This document shows positions 10,795 through 19,425 of a stretch of DNA of 64,000 nt, piece by piece; within the stretch, counting starts at the first letter, position 1, and each line of letters opens with the position of its first letter. The translations under genes were made by a program, and so were the position numbers. Below the pieces are notes generated by a model, which did not search any database, was not told the origin of the DNA, and saw only the letters and a list, made by a program, of their open reading frames with translations. Source of the stretch: Prosthecobacter dejongeii (GTDB taxonomy: Bacteria; Verrucomicrobiota; Verrucomicrobiia; Verrucomicrobiales; Verrucomicrobiaceae); assembly GCF_014203045.1 (NCBI RefSeq), contig NZ_JACHIF010000001.1, forward strand, positions 186,001-250,000, in the 5' to 3' direction.

Positions 10795-12468
10795 ATGAGC
10801 GCAGCTACTCTCGCGGAGATGATCGCAGGATCCTTCCGTGAACTCTCCGAAGGATCCATCGTTAAAGGCCGGATCCTCGAAATCAAACCGCAGATCGTCC
10901 TCGTGGACATCGGTTACAAATCCGAAGGCGCCATCCCCGCCAACGAGTTTGAAGATGAAGACATCCAGGTCGGCGACGAAGTCGAAGTCCTCCTCGAACG
11001 TCTCGAAAACGATGAAGGCATGGTCGTCCTCTCGAAGGAAAAGGCCGCCTACAAACAGAACTGGGAAAAAATCGCCTCCGTGTTCCGCGATGGCGGACTC
11101 GTCAAAGGCAAGGTCAAATCCGTCGTCAAAGGTGGCCTCATGGTCAACGTCGGCGTCGAAGCCTTTCTCCCAGGCAGCCAGATCGACATCATCCCGCCGA
11201 AGGATCTCAACGAGTACGTCGGCAAGGTGTTCGAATTCAAGATCGTCAAGATCAACGACGACCGCAAAAACATCGTCCTTTCTCGCCGCGAAGTTATCGA
11301 AGCCGAGCGCGCCGAACAGCGTCAGAAGTTCCTCGATTCCGTCAACCCTGGCGACAAAGTCGTCGGCGTGGTCAAGAACATCACCGACTTCGGTGTGTTT
11401 GTGGACCTCAATGGCATGGACGGTCTCCTCCACATCACAGATATGTCGTGGGGCCGCCTGAACCATCCTACCGAAATGGTGGGCATCGGTCAGCGCCTGG
11501 ACGTCGTCATCCTGGAAGTGAACCGCGAAAAAGAGCGCGTCTCCCTGGGCCTCAAGCAGCTCCAGAACAATCCTTGGGAAAACATCGAAGCCCGTTACCC
11601 TGTTGGCCAGACCGTTCGCGGCAAGGTCACCAAGCTCGTCGCTTACGGGGCCTTCTGCGAAGTGGAAGAAGGCGTCGAAGGCCTTGTTCACGTCTCCGAA
11701 CTCTCCTGGACCAAGCGCATCGCTCGTCCTTCCGACGTCCTTCAGGTCGGTCAGGAAATCGAAGCTCGCGTCCTTGGCATCAACAAGGAAGAGCGCAAGA
11801 TCAGCCTTGGCGTCCGTCAGCTCGAAACCAATCCTTGGGACGATATCGACGTTCGTTACCCAATTGGCACCACGATGACCCGTCCGGTCCGCAACCTCAC
11901 CGCTTACGGTGCGTTCGTGGAACTGGAAGAAGGCATCGACGGCATGATCCACGTGTCCGATCTCTCCTGGACACGCAAGGTCAACCATCCTTCCGAAATG
12001 CTCAAGAAGGGCCAGGAAGTGGAAGCCACCGTGCTCGGTATCGACAAGGCCAACCAACGCATCAGCCTCGGCATGAAGCAGCTTGAGACCGACCCATGGT
12101 CCGAAATCGACGGCCGCTTCAAAGTCGGCGACGTCGTCAAGGGCAAGGTCGCCAAGATCGCCTCCTTCGGCGCTTTCGTGGAACTCGAAGGCGACATCGA
12201 CGGTCTGGTTCACATCTCCCAGCTCAGCGAAGATCATGTGGCCAAGGTCAAGGACGTCATCAACGTCGGCGACGAAGTCGAAGCTCGCGTCATCAAGGTG
12301 GACAAAGTGGAGCGCCGCGTCGGCCTCTCCATCAAGGCCATGAACTACAGCGAAGCCGAAATCCAGAAGGAAAGCCAGGCTTTCGAAGCCCTCCGCCCAA
12401 GCACCGACCTCGTCGGTCTCGAGCAGGCCTTCAAGTTCGCCACCGAAGACTGGCGCCCAGGGCAGTAA
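10795..12468 (+). CDS. rpsA: 30S ribosomal protein S1
   Basis: A 557-residue protein made of six S1 (OB-fold) RNA-binding repeats, close to the length of E. coli S1. The repeats run at roughly residues 20-85, 103-168, 188-259, 273-345, 360-432 and 445-518. The last four are the most alike, each with a G-x-F-V/C-E-(V/L) strand, a DG(L/M)(V/I)H(V/I)S motif and a linker such as ISLGxxQLExxPW. S1 unfolds and recruits mRNA to the small ribosomal subunit, which is consistent with the weak Shine-Dalgarno sequences seen across this window. The ATG at 10795 is the natural start. A strong terminator follows the gene, so it is probably monocistronic. Confidence 0.97.
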   Translation: MSAATLAEMIAGSFRELSEGSIVKGRILEIKPQIVLVDIGYKSEGAIPANEFEDEDIQVGDEVEVLLERLENDEGMVVLSKEKAAYKQNWEKIASVFRDGGLVKGKVKSVVKGGLMVNVGVEAFLPGSQIDIIPPKDLNEYVGKVFEFKIVKINDDRKNIVLSRREVIEAERAEQRQKFLDSVNPGDKVVGVVKNITDFGVFVDLNGMDGLLHITDMSWGRLNHPTEMVGIGQRLDVVILEVNREKERVSLGLKQLQNNPWENIEARYPVGQTVRGKVTKLVAYGAFCEVEEGVEGLVHVSELSWTKRIARPSDVLQVGQEIEARVLGINKEERKISLGVRQLETNPWDDIDVRYPIGTTMTRPVRNLTAYGAFVELEEGIDGMIHVSDLSWTRKVNHPSEMLKKGQEVEATVLGIDKANQRISLGMKQLETDPWSEIDGRFKVGDVVKGKVAKIASFGAFVELEGDIDGLVHISQLSEDHVAKVKDVINVGDEVEARVIKVDKVERRVGLSIKAMNYSEAEIQKESQAFEALRPSTDLVGLEQAFKFATEDWRPGQ

Positions 12469-12500
12469 TCGCCCCCGGCAACAGCCTCAAAAAAATCACG

Positions 12501-12531
12501 GAGGGACGTCACAAGACGTCCCTCTTTTTTT
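12501..12531 (+). terminator. Rho-independent terminator of rpsA
   Basis: A 10-bp perfect stem GAGGGACGTC (12501-12510) / GACGTCCCTC (12515-12524) with an ACAA loop is followed directly by seven T residues and preceded by an A-tract (12489-12495). It lies 32 bp past the rpsA stop. This is the clearest intrinsic terminator in the window. Confidence 0.93.
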
Positions 12532-12603
12532 GTATCTGCAAACCAACCCCGCTGCTCGCGAAGTGTCGCTCCATTACCTTGTACGACAAGCCCACCGCTC
12601 CCA

Positions 12604-12692
12604 GCCCCAAAGGGGCGGCACAACAAAGCCCAGGGCAACGCCCTGGGTAAATACGAACAATACTCCTATGGAATCAAAAGCCCTGTAAGGGC
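12604..12692 (+). repeat. Triple-hairpin palindromic repeat (REP-like)
   Basis: Three short stems with 3-nt loops occur in series: GCCCC-AAA-GGGGC (12604-12616), CCCAGGGC-AAC-GCCCTGGG (12629-12647) and GCCCT-GTA-AGGGC (12680-12692). Read in one frame the middle stem encodes SPGQRPG, a peptide string I recall from many spurious hypothetical proteins in PVC, Chlorobi and related genomes. This suggests a dispersed intergenic repeat rather than a gene. Only one copy is present in this window. The remainder of the 12532-12793 gap holds nothing I recognise. Confidence 0.6.
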
Positions 12693-12793
12693 GAGGCATC
12701 TCTTTCCCCCTGGCTCAAACAAGGCTCCACACCACCCTTGTAAAAACACACGGGCAAGACCCACTGCCCATCTTCCGTAAATTCTGCTTCCCA

Positions 12794-14314
12794 ATGCGTC
12801 CTCTCTTTCGCCTCATCCCCGCTCTCTTCCTTCTAACGCTCAGCGCCCACGCAGCGGAGCCCACCAATGCCACGGAGGCAGCCGCACAAAAAGCCGCAGC
12901 CGAGAAAAAGGCCGCCGACCAAAAGATCACCGCTGAGAAGTTCGCTGCGTGGAAGGCCACGCTCTCCCCCGAACAACAGGCCTGGGAAACCGTTCTGGAG
13001 CAAAACCTCGGCATGGGCTTTTACCTGCCCATTTACCAGGCTGAAAAGCTGGCCGGCAAAGTCACCGCCTGGGATTACGTGAAGGACGATCCCAAGCTGC
13101 CGCGCGTGCTACTCATCGGCGATTCCATCTCCCGGGGCTACACCCTGGCCACCCGCAAGGCCCTGGCTGGTGTGGCCAATCTCCACCGTGCTCCGGAAAA
13201 CTGCGGCCCCACCGCCAATGGCTTGAAAAAGCTCCCCGTCTGGCTCGGCACAGGCAAGTGGGACATCATCCATTTCAATTTCGGCATCCATGATCGCAAA
13301 ACCCCGCTAGCGGATTACGAACAGCGTTTGGACAGCCTCGCCACCCAGCTCAAGGCCACCGGAGCCAAAGTCCTCTGGGCCAGCACCACCCCCGTCGCTG
13401 AAGGCGGCATGAAGGACGCCACGAATGCCGACCTCATCGCCCGCAACGAAGTCGCCGCCCGCGTGATGCAAAAACACGGCATCGCCATCAACGATCTCTA
13501 CGCCTGGATCGAGCCCGACCTCGCCAAATTCCAAAATCCCAAAGACGTCCATTTCAGCGGCCCCGGTTATGACCGTCTGGCCGAACAAGTAGCCGCAGCC
13601 ATCGCCAAAATCATTCCCACCCTCACCTCCGTCAACACCGCCATCCTGCCCATGAGCAAGCTGGAAAAAGACGGCTACGGTTGGGAGGAGCGCCACGCGG
13701 AAATCCTCAAGATCAAAGACACCGTCAACCCTGAAATCGTCCTCATTGGCGACTCCATCACCCATTTCTGGGGTGGCCTGCCGGATGGAGCTAAAATGGG
13801 CAACCGGGGGACCGAAACTTGGCAGTCCCTCTTCGGCAGCCGCCGTGTGCTCAATCTCGGCTTCGGCTGGGACCGCACTCAAAACGTCTTGAAGCGCATC
13901 CAGTTAGGCGAACTCGACGGCCTCAAGCCCAAGGCCATCGTCATCCACATCGGTACCAATAATTTGGCCAAGACCGTGAACGCCCGCGACAACACCCCGG
14001 CCGAAATCGCCGAAGCCATCGGCCTCATCATCGAAAAAGCCCAGGCCAAGTGCCCCGGTGCCCAGGTCATCCTCATGGCCATCTTTCCTCGCGGCAAAAC
14101 CGCTGCCGACCCGAAACGCGCCATTTTGGCAAACATCAATCAGCGCCTCGCTCCTCTAGGCCAAAAACCCGGCGTCACCTTCCTCGATATCACCGCCAAA
14201 TGGCTGGAGCCAGATGGCTCCATCTCCAAAGACATCATGCCAGATGCGCTGCATCCCAACCAGAAAGGTTACGCAGTCTGGGCCGAGGCCTTGAAGCCAG
14301 TGCTGCCAAATTAA
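12794..14314 (+). CDS. Tandem SGNH/GDSL hydrolase, secreted
   Basis: A 506-residue protein with a signal peptide (LIPALFLLTLSAHAAE) and an Ala/Lys-rich helical linker. Two complete SGNH domains follow. The first (about 98-280) has LIGDSISRG, the FNFGIHD strand and DVHFSGPGY. The second (about 310-505) has LIGDSITHFWGG, HIGTNNLA and DALHPNQKGY, resembling PAF-acetylhydrolase-like esterases. Both retain the catalytic Ser and the Asp-His pair, unlike the SGNH-like protein at 9518. Likely activity is deacetylation of carbohydrate or ester hydrolysis in the periplasm; the substrate is unknown. The gene stands alone after the rpsA terminator. Confidence 0.9.
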   Translation: MRPLFRLIPALFLLTLSAHAAEPTNATEAAAQKAAAEKKAADQKITAEKFAAWKATLSPEQQAWETVLEQNLGMGFYLPIYQAEKLAGKVTAWDYVKDDPKLPRVLLIGDSISRGYTLATRKALAGVANLHRAPENCGPTANGLKKLPVWLGTGKWDIIHFNFGIHDRKTPLADYEQRLDSLATQLKATGAKVLWASTTPVAEGGMKDATNADLIARNEVAARVMQKHGIAINDLYAWIEPDLAKFQNPKDVHFSGPGYDRLAEQVAAAIAKIIPTLTSVNTAILPMSKLEKDGYGWEERHAEILKIKDTVNPEIVLIGDSITHFWGGLPDGAKMGNRGTETWQSLFGSRRVLNLGFGWDRTQNVLKRIQLGELDGLKPKAIVIHIGTNNLAKTVNARDNTPAEIAEAIGLIIEKAQAKCPGAQVILMAIFPRGKTAADPKRAILANINQRLAPLGQKPGVTFLDITAKWLEPDGSISKDIMPDALHPNQKGYAVWAEALKPVLPN

Positions 14315-14437
14315 GCCATCACGGGATGCACATCGGTTAGGGAAGCAAGTCCATCAAGACTTCTTTCTAGTCCACTTAAGGGGATCTTCAAAAATTCCCC
14401 AAGGAGTTGAAAATGAGGAGTTAGCCTACCCACAGCC

Positions 14438-14481
14438 TAACAAAAATGGGGATTGACGTCATTCCTCACTTTTTGTTAAAA
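14438..14481 (+). promoter_or_regulatory. Imperfect dyad with a possible promoter upstream of the DUF1800 operon
   Basis: TAACAAAAA (14438-14446) and TTTTTGTTA (14470-14478) form inverted arms around a perfect 8-bp palindrome TGACGTCA (14454-14461); the two centres differ by half a base. TTGACG (14453-14458) and TTAAAA (14476-14481), 17 bp apart, could be a weak -35/-10 pair, so a factor binding the dyad would cover the promoter. It lies about 60-105 bp before the DUF1800 start. The rest of the 14315-14542 gap shows only a 5-bp stem GGGGA/TCCCC at 14380-14400. Confidence 0.4.
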
Positions 14482-14542
14482 CAGGGAGTTCTGGGTGGCT
14501 CTTACGCGGATTCACCTCACATCAACCCTTTCTCCCTGAATC

Positions 14543-17500
14543 ATGCGTCGTGCTCCCCTTTGGATAACTTTGAAGGCTTTGGTGCTCGCTCAAATGCTCC
14601 CTCTGTCCTCACCGCTGCACGCAGCGACGGACTACAATGGAGACGGTATCTGCGATGTCTGGCAGCAGCTTTACAATGCCTGGAGCCTCCCCTCAGCCGA
14701 GGACTCGGATGGAGATGGCAGCAGCAATATCGAAGAAAGCATCGCAGGGACTGATCCCCGAAACCCCGCCGATTCCCTGCGTATCGCTCAGGCGGATTTG
14801 GTCGGGAATGAGGTGTTGCTGGAGCTGCCTTCTGCCAAGGGCAAACGCTACCAACTTCTTAGCAGTGATGCCCCTCACGGCCCCACTTGGGTGATCGAGG
14901 GCACAGCCCTCATCGGCACAGGTTCAGCGCTCCAGTTCACCACGCCAAAGGGCAGCGAAACACAGCGCAAATTTTACCGGGTGGAAACGACGGACCAGGA
15001 CACGGATGATGACGGCATCAATGACTGGGCAGAGGCCCAAACGGGCACAGATCCCGCTCTCGGCACCAGTCCGGGCAATGCCTCTGGCGGCACCGCTTCC
15101 GATGCCGATGTGCTTGCCAGCCTCTTTTCCCTCACCACCACCACGGTCCCCAGCGCCACCGGTGTCCAGGAGAAAGAAGGTCTCACCTCCCGCATTCGCC
15201 TTAACCGCCCAGCGGATAAAAGCGCCATGCGACTCACCCTTGCGTATGCCAGCAGTGGCAATCCTACGCCTGCCCGTGGCAGCGCCAGCCCAGGTGACTT
15301 TACCCTCACGGTGGATCAGCCCTCCGGCCAGATCACCGGAACCGCGACCGGCAGCCTCACCCTCCCCGCAGGGGTCAGCCAGATGGATATCATCGTCCAT
15401 CCCGTCTTGGACAATGCCCCCGAGGTCCCAGAACTCCTGACGCTGAACATCATCCGCCCCGGCTCCGGCCCCACCACACCGCCTCTCAATGGCACGGCCC
15501 TCATCCGCGATGCAGACCCGACCAATGAGGACAACCGCACTCTCTTCGTGGCTTACCTTGGCAAAGAAGCAGGCGTCAGCACCACCGCCACAGGCATCGC
15601 CACCGCCTTGGTCCAGGGAGACAATGACGAGGCCCAGATCAACCTCACCTTCAGCAACCTGACCTCCCCCCAAAACACCGCCTACCTGCGCGTGGACAGC
15701 GACCTAGAGATCATCAACATCGGCCTCGGCCAGGTCACGGGCAAGCAGTGGCAAATCCGCGCCGCCCAGACGAAGTTCACGGACCAAGCCATGCTCACCG
15801 CCCTCCATGCAGGGCAACTCTACATCAGCATCACCACAGCGGATAACCCCACCGGCGAAATCCGCGGTTATTTCAATAAGACTACTGGATCGACCTCTTT
15901 TGCTTACAATCCCAATCTTCACGACAGTCCGCAGCCAGGTAGCCAGAACTGGATGAATCCCACGGGAGAGGCCCTGGAACGTGATATTTGGCGTTTCCTA
16001 GACCAGTGCACCTATGGCGGAACGGACGCCCTGTATCAGGAAGTCCTGGCCAAGGTCAACACGGCAATTGCCAATGGTGGCACCTATCTGGATGGCTATC
16101 GCTCCTGGCTGAACGATCAGATGAATCCGTCCATCACACCATCTGCAAGCTTGCTGCAATTGGTGTATGCTGCGGATAACGAAGAGTTTGTTCTGCGTGG
16201 GAACAAGCCTCTCTGGTCAGGCAACGATCCTCAGTTTGCCGGTGAATCCTACACAGTCAGTTATGACAGCACATATGGCACACCGACCATTTCGACCACC
16301 GCCAACGGCACCTACAACAACAACCATCCCTTTCACAACAATCGCCGCCGTGAGCAATGGACTCTGGCGATGCAAGCAAAGGCTCAGGTGCGTCAACGCA
16401 TGGCACAGGCTCTAAGTGAGATTGTCGTTATCTCTGAAATGGACACCACCGTGGAGAGCAAGCACTACGGGGCCGCTGCTTATTGGGACATGCTGGCTGA
16501 AAATGCTTTTGGCCAATACCGTACCATTCTGGAGAACGTGACTTACAGCCCGATGATGGGCGTCTATCTCAGTCATCTGAGAAACCGCGCCGAATATGTG
16601 GCCAGCGGTGTGAATTTCTTTCCAGATGAAAACTATGCCCGTGAGATCATGCAGCTTTTTAGCATCGGTCTGGTCCTGCGGCATCCCGATGGCAGCTTGG
16701 TTCTGGGACAAGATGGCCTCCCTGTGCCCACCTATGATAACACAGACATCGCCGAACTGGCCCGTGTGATGACCGGGCTGTGCCATGGTGCCAGACACGC
16801 CACAGCTTCCATCCAACGCTTTAACGGCCTTCATTTTACCGCATCGTCGCCGCAAGTGTCTCCGACCATTCAGATTCAGGGAGTCGATTACACCAGTTTC
16901 ACTGAAGGAGGTGGCGACTCCTGGTGGCAGGCTCCGTGGATCTATCCCATGAAGGTGCTAGGTCGCGTCAATACCATCACGGCCAGCAACCGCCCCTTTC
17001 ATGACTTTGGCACTAAGACCCTTCTGCACAATTACAGCGGCGGCACTGTTCTCACAGGAATCACAGATGCACAGTTGAACGCCCTCACCCCAGCTCAGAG
17101 CCATGCCCGAGCTGAACAGGAACTGACTGCTGCTCATAATCTGCTCGCCGGAAACCCGGCTTCCGGCACCTACAGCGGCCATCAAAATACTCCAGTAAAT
17201 ATCTCCCGCTGGCTCATTCAGCGCTTCACCACCTCCAATCCGAGCGCTGGTTACCTTTACCGTGTCAGTCAGATCTATCGCAGTTCCAATGGGAACTTGG
17301 GGGAAGTCTTGAAAGCCATTCTTCTCGATTATGAAGCCCGCAGTCTAGAACTTGCGGACACATCCATCTCTCATGGCCGGATGAAGGAGCCCCTGGTTCA
17401 TTTCATGTCAATCATGCGGGGGTTGAAAGCCTATACAGGCCTGCCAGTCACCGCGCTCAAAGATATTTCGTTGCCCTTCAGTGTCACCGACAGCCCAAAG

Positions 17501-19378
17501 AACACCCCGCTAGATTTAGCTCAGGTGAATGCCTATGTGGCCAATGCCACTCGGTTCCGCTTTGATGATTCCACCAATGCACTCGGCCAGTCGCCTTTGC
17601 GGGCACCGAGTGTTTTTAACTGGTTCCTGCCCGATTATGTTGTGCCCGGACCGATGGCTGAGGCCGGAGTTTTCGCTCCAGAACTACAGATCGCATCCGA
17701 GACCAATTTGGTGAACCGCATCAATCGGCTTTGGACTTACACTTGGATGAGTCTTCCAGGGATGACGGCTCAGCCAGGAAGTGACACGGGCATCGCGGAT
17801 ATACCCCATGTGACCACGAACGCAGCTGTCCAGGCTAAGGTCGCTGTAGGGACAGCTCCCACAGCCGCAGGCAACTTTGCTACCTCCCGAACACTCACCT
17901 TCACTCCATCGAATTACAGCACGCCTCAGACAGTTTACGTAGCTGCCGTCGATGACAGTCAGCGAGAAGGCGCACATTCGACCACGTTGCAACATACAGC
18001 CACCAGCACGGATGCAGGTTACAATAACCCGGCTCTGCCTCCTATCAATGTCACCATCAATGACAATGAAGGCAGTTCAGGATCCGTCATCATCGAACAG
18101 AGTGACGGCATCACCATTGTTGCAGAGAATTCGATCACGGACACTTACACCGTCAAGCTAGGCAGCGCGCCATCTTCACCAGTGACGATCACGGCCAATG
18201 GTAATGCTCACCTGAATCTTTCGCCTGCCAAGCTGACGTTCACCAATGCAAACTGGAACACGCCACAAACGGTCACCGCAGCGGCTATTGATGACACCTA
18301 CAGCGGTGAATTGATTCACCTGGGATTCATCGGTCACGCAGTCAACAGCGCTGATGCGAATTACAATGGTATCTCCGCGCCGAGTTTCACGGCCTTCATA
18401 GGTGACAATGACCAGGCTAGTAGCAATGGGGTCACTGTGCGCCATACCGAAGCCAACACGATGGTCACCGAAGGCGGTGCCAGCGATCAGTTTGTCGTGG
18501 CTTTGAATCGCCAGCCGACAACCGCCAATGGAGGAATTGTCACGGTATCAATCAGCTCAAATGCCAGGGTCACCCGCACTCCAGCCACTTTGACCTTCAA
18601 CAGGGATACTAGCTGGTGGATTCCGCAGGTCGTGACCGTACAGGCTGTGAATGATACTGTCGCCAATGGCACTGCCAGTTTCAATCTGACTTTGACCTCT
18701 TCCGGTGGCGGCTACACCCAATCCACCACGGCCGCCATTGTGGTGAACGATGATGATGGCGCTACTGCCGGAGGCATCATCCTTGCGGAATCTGGCGGCA
18801 ATACGACCATCTCTGAGAACGCTGCTTTTTCGACAGCTTCAAACGATAGCTACACGATCCGGCTTTCCAGCCAGCCGACCCAGAACGTAAGTGTGGTGAT
18901 CACTCCGCAGCGACACATCTGGCCGATGTCCAACCATGCAAAGCTGATGGGTTATTTCACCTCGGACACCCCCAGTAGCACGAGCAACAGCCAGAAAGAC
19001 CGTGTGATCTTTGATTATACGGATCTCATGACCCTGTATAATACCACCTTCACGGCCAATGGGGGACTGGGGGCAGATGATCCAGCGAATGTGAATGCCC
19101 ATTTGGCAGCTACACTGGCGGTAGTGAACAAACTGGATCTGATGTGGTGTGGAGGTCAGATGAAGGCCCAGTGGCCAACGGCCCTGACGACGGCAGATCT
19201 GAATAACACCCTCCTAGTAAACCCGCGAAAGTCAATCGTCGCCAGCCTTCTCTATGCCTACAACACGAGCCGGGGAAGCACTGGAAATGCTTCTGCCTAT
19301 GCGGGCGATGTTCGGGATCGTTGCCGTGTCGCGGCTTATCTGATCAGCATTTCACCTGCCGCGTTTACAATGAAGTAA
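14543..19378 (+). CDS. Giant DUF1800 protein with CHRD-like, TSP3 and inserted beta-sandwich repeats
   Basis: A 1611-residue secreted protein. A signal peptide (residues 1-30) is followed by thrombospondin type-3-like Asp-rich repeats (DYNGDGICD, DSDGDGSSN; later DQDTDDDGIND), a Calx-beta-like segment and a CHRD-like segment (about 330-445, ending GEIRGYF). The DUF1800 core starts near 480, with FLDQCTYGG, RRREQW, LSEIVVISEMD and NYAREIMQLFSIGL. From about 1090 to 1450 three to four Calx-beta-like repeats with VTINDNEG and VVNDDDG ends are inserted. A C-terminal segment that looks like the end of DUF1800 (NPRKSIVASLLYAYN, DVRDRCRVAAYLISISPAAF) follows them. DUF1800 proteins pair with DUF1501 proteins, as here. 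The role is unknown, presumably in the cell envelope. Confidence 0.88.
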   Translation: MRRAPLWITLKALVLAQMLPLSSPLHAATDYNGDGICDVWQQLYNAWSLPSAEDSDGDGSSNIEESIAGTDPRNPADSLRIAQADLVGNEVLLELPSAKGKRYQLLSSDAPHGPTWVIEGTALIGTGSALQFTTPKGSETQRKFYRVETTDQDTDDDGINDWAEAQTGTDPALGTSPGNASGGTASDADVLASLFSLTTTTVPSATGVQEKEGLTSRIRLNRPADKSAMRLTLAYASSGNPTPARGSASPGDFTLTVDQPSGQITGTATGSLTLPAGVSQMDIIVHPVLDNAPEVPELLTLNIIRPGSGPTTPPLNGTALIRDADPTNEDNRTLFVAYLGKEAGVSTTATGIATALVQGDNDEAQINLTFSNLTSPQNTAYLRVDSDLEIINIGLGQVTGKQWQIRAAQTKFTDQAMLTALHAGQLYISITTADNPTGEIRGYFNKTTGSTSFAYNPNLHDSPQPGSQNWMNPTGEALERDIWRFLDQCTYGGTDALYQEVLAKVNTAIANGGTYLDGYRSWLNDQMNPSITPSASLLQLVYAADNEEFVLRGNKPLWSGNDPQFAGESYTVSYDSTYGTPTISTTANGTYNNNHPFHNNRRREQWTLAMQAKAQVRQRMAQALSEIVVISEMDTTVESKHYGAAAYWDMLAENAFGQYRTILENVTYSPMMGVYLSHLRNRAEYVASGVNFFPDENYAREIMQLFSIGLVLRHPDGSLVLGQDGLPVPTYDNTDIAELARVMTGLCHGARHATASIQRFNGLHFTASSPQVSPTIQIQGVDYTSFTEGGGDSWWQAPWIYPMKVLGRVNTITASNRPFHDFGTKTLLHNYSGGTVLTGITDAQLNALTPAQSHARAEQELTAAHNLLAGNPASGTYSGHQNTPVNISRWLIQRFTTSNPSAGYLYRVSQIYRSSNGNLGEVLKAILLDYEARSLELADTSISHGRMKEPLVHFMSIMRGLKAYTGLPVTALKDISLPFSVTDSPKNTPLDLAQVNAYVANATRFRFDDSTNALGQSPLRAPSVFNWFLPDYVVPGPMAEAGVFAPELQIASETNLVNRINRLWTYTWMSLPGMTAQPGSDTGIADIPHVTTNAAVQAKVAVGTAPTAAGNFATSRTLTFTPSNYSTPQTVYVAAVDDSQREGAHSTTLQHTATSTDAGYNNPALPPINVTINDNEGSSGSVIIEQSDGITIVAENSITDTYTVKLGSAPSSPVTITANGNAHLNLSPAKLTFTNANWNTPQTVTAAAIDDTYSGELIHLGFIGHAVNSADANYNGISAPSFTAFIGDNDQASSNGVTVRHTEANTMVTEGGASDQFVVALNRQPTTANGGIVTVSISSNARVTRTPATLTFNRDTSWWIPQVVTVQAVNDTVANGTASFNLTLTSSGGGYTQSTTAAIVVNDDDGATAGGIILAESGGNTTISENAAFSTASNDSYTIRLSSQPTQNVSVVITPQRHIWPMSNHAKLMGYFTSDTPSSTSNSQKDRVIFDYTDLMTLYNTTFTANGGLGADDPANVNAHLAATLAVVNKLDLMWCGGQMKAQWPTALTTADLNNTLLVNPRKSIVASLLYAYNTSRGSTGNASAYAGDVRDRCRVAAYLISISPAAFTMK

Positions 19379-19425
19379 GCACTTCGATTTTCAGGCTTCA
19401 GCCCACTCTTGCCAGCCCTCAAGTT

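Noticed and set aside
10539-10841. A 100-codon frame in the gap before rpsA
   Set aside because: It overlaps the S1 start in another frame and has no protein-like pattern.
10777-12237. A 486-codon minus-strand frame across rpsA
   Set aside because: It is an Asp/His/Phe-rich mirror of the repeated S1 domains and overlaps an unambiguous gene.
12096-12650. A plus-strand frame running from inside rpsA into the palindromic repeat
   Set aside because: Arg-rich out-of-frame translation of rpsA; its end (SPGQRPG) comes from the intergenic repeat.
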